Origin: Bifidobacterium goeldii
GTDB taxonomy: Bacteria; Actinomycetota; Actinomycetes; Actinomycetales; Bifidobacteriaceae
Assembly: GCF_003951095.1 (NCBI RefSeq)
Contig: NZ_QXGL01000001.1
Coordinates: forward strand, 558,001 to 622,000
Length of the DNA stretch: 64,000 nucleotides
Reading direction: 5' to 3'
Below the pieces are notes generated by a model that did not search any database, was not told where the DNA came from, and worked only from the letters and a program-made list of their open reading frames with translations. Positions 63,276-64,000 of the stretch are shown one piece after another (the first letter of the stretch is position 1; each line of letters begins with the position of its first letter). A program made the translations under genes and the position numbers.

Positions 63276-63671
63276 TCAGCTGCAACAGGATCGTGAACAA
63301 CTACCATCACAGCGAGGATTGCCGCACGGGCAGCCTGTCGCTGTTTCAATATCGCCATCGCACTGGTTTTCACCACAACACCGATCCAGCGTGTCGCGCA
63401 AACGAGTCAGCAGACATTCCGGCGCCTCTTGTGGGCGCAAATAGGCGCGCAACGCTCGAATCATCGCCTTTTCGCGCGCGTCACAGCACGATTCAGGGTC
63501 AAAACACTCACCTGAATCCATAGGCACCCACTGCGCGCTGACACTAGAGCCATCAGACACATCCGCGTTTACATCCACCGTCGTGATACGCACATCCGTA
63601 TGAATTACCGCACCGTCAGGCGTCCGCCGGGTGATGGAGATACGACCGTGCCGTTCTACAGGCTCGCCCAT
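63276..63671 (-). CDS. Cysteine-rich protein, probable anti-sigma factor
   Basis: The 131-residue protein is encoded directly after an ECF sigma factor gene, in the place of RsrA-type anti-sigma factors. It carries CCDAREKAMIRALRAYLRPQ and APECLLTRLRDTLDRCC, comparable to the C-terminal part of RsrA-like proteins. The classical zinc motif HxxxCxxC is not seen. The last 35 residues hold about eleven cysteines (CPCGNPRCDGSCSRSCCS), so metal or thiol chemistry is likely. The assignment rests mainly on context. Starts GTG 63677, ATG 63674 and ATG 63671 are possible; the last has the best spacing to AAGGAG. Confidence 0.55.
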   Translation of the reverse strand: MGEPVERHGRISITRRTPDGAVIHTDVRITTVDVNADVSDGSSVSAQWVPMDSGECFDPESCCDAREKAMIRALRAYLRPQEAPECLLTRLRDTLDRCCGENQCDGDIETATGCPCGNPRCDGSCSRSCCS

Positions 63672-63673
63672 CA

Positions 63674-64000
63674 TCACTCCTTTCCCGTATCGGCTGCCTT
63701 ACCACTGACAGCTCGCCGTGTAGCATTCGTAGCATGCGACGCAGCAGACGTACGTGTCGCACTGCTCGTCATGCTTTCCGTATGTTCATTATGCCCATTA
63801 TGACCTGCACCTGCACGGTTCGCGGACGGTGAACCGTAGCCACGTTCTAACGCGTATGACGCAAGCTCACGTTTTAACTGTGCGCGCGCACGATTGAGTC
63901 GGCTCATCACCGTACCAATTTTGACGCCTTGCTCGTCAGCAACTTGCTGATATGACTTACCATCAATCGCTGCGTCAATAAACACTTGCCGCCGTTCAGG
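63674..64000 (-). CDS. ECF sigma factor, SigH/SigR type (C-terminal part)
   Basis: The frame is open to the right edge, so the N-terminal domain (region 2) lies outside. The visible 108 residues contain region 4, PERRQVFIDAAIDGKSYQQV and GVKIGTVMSRLNRARAQLKR, characteristic of the oxidative-stress SigH/SigR group. A low-complexity tail rich in Asn, His, Ser and Thr (about 50 residues) follows region 4, which is unusual. The stop overlaps the anti-sigma gene start region (TGATG). Confidence 0.88.
   Translation of the reverse strand, partial: PERRQVFIDAAIDGKSYQQVADEQGVKIGTVMSRLNRARAQLKRELASYALERGYGSPSANRAGAGHNGHNEHTESMTSSATRTSAASHATNATRRAVSGKAADTGKE

Noticed and set aside
1..64000. tRNA genes
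   Set aside because: I looked for T-loop-like GGTTCGAATCC sequences with matching acceptor stems and found only chance matches in coding regions, for example near 58150 in thiN.

Overview
The window is a chromosomal segment of a member of the Bifidobacteriaceae (phylum Actinomycetota). The genus is not fixed by what I can see. The evidence is the actinobacterial gene order ftsK-pgsA-cinA-clgR-DUF3046-recA-recX with miaA and miaB next to it, the xerD-parA-scpA-scpB block, DUF3159 and DUF3710 proteins, the 24-residue ribosomal protein bL37, a LexA box of the CGAAC-N4-GTTCG type, and a mid-50s G+C content by eye. No tRNA, rRNA, CRISPR array, prophage or transposase gene was found. The window is mostly core genome.

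Layout. 1-8.2 kb: the C-terminal end of an unidentified protein, secA, hpf, a small membrane-protein/winged-helix operon behind an operator-rich promoter, RNase P RNA, recX and recA. 8.2-20 kb: a structured recA leader with an SOS box, DUF3046, clgR, cinA, pgsA, ftsK, a Fic protein with a degenerate motif, miaA, miaB, a small alarmone synthetase, a DMT transporter and a BI-1 family protein. 20-36 kb: a DUF5067-like protein, a two-component system, a DUF262 protein with a RAMA-like C-terminus, aconitase, a CtpE-like P-type ATPase, a lipoprotein, an RNA uracil methyltransferase, DUF3159, DUF3710 and xthA. 35-41 kb: a complete oligopeptide ABC importer (oppA, oppB, oppC and a fused oppDF). 41-50 kb: a XerC-type recombinase, a small conserved protein, tyrA-pheA with a membrane protein, typA, and a niacin-type transporter (niaP-like) next to its probable regulator nrtR. 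50-56 kb: xerD-parA-scpA-scpB-nrtR and infC-rpmI-rplT. 56-64 kb: a membrane-fused spermidine-synthase-like protein, thiamine pyrophosphokinase, gap, ybaK, ispH, an aldose epimerase, bL37 and the start of an ECF sigma/anti-sigma pair that runs off the right edge.

The genes mainly serve protein export and translation (secA, hpf, typA, infC, rpmI, rplT, bL37), DNA repair and chromosome handling (recA, recX, xthA, ftsK, xerC, xerD, parA, scpA, scpB), tRNA modification (miaA, miaB), aromatic amino acid synthesis, peptide uptake, NAD precursor uptake and stress regulation (clgR, alarmone synthetase, sigma/anti-sigma).

The most unusual feature is a family of about 100-130 bp palindromic units that abut the stop codons of typA, ispH and rplT. 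Each unit has two or three hairpins whose stems differ between copies through compensatory changes, while short linkers are conserved. At typA and ispH the units are tandemly repeated together with degenerate, largely synonymous copies of the last codons of the neighbouring gene. A second notable element is a three-way-junction RNA predicted in the recA 5' leader. Several genes also appear to be transcribed as leaderless mRNAs.
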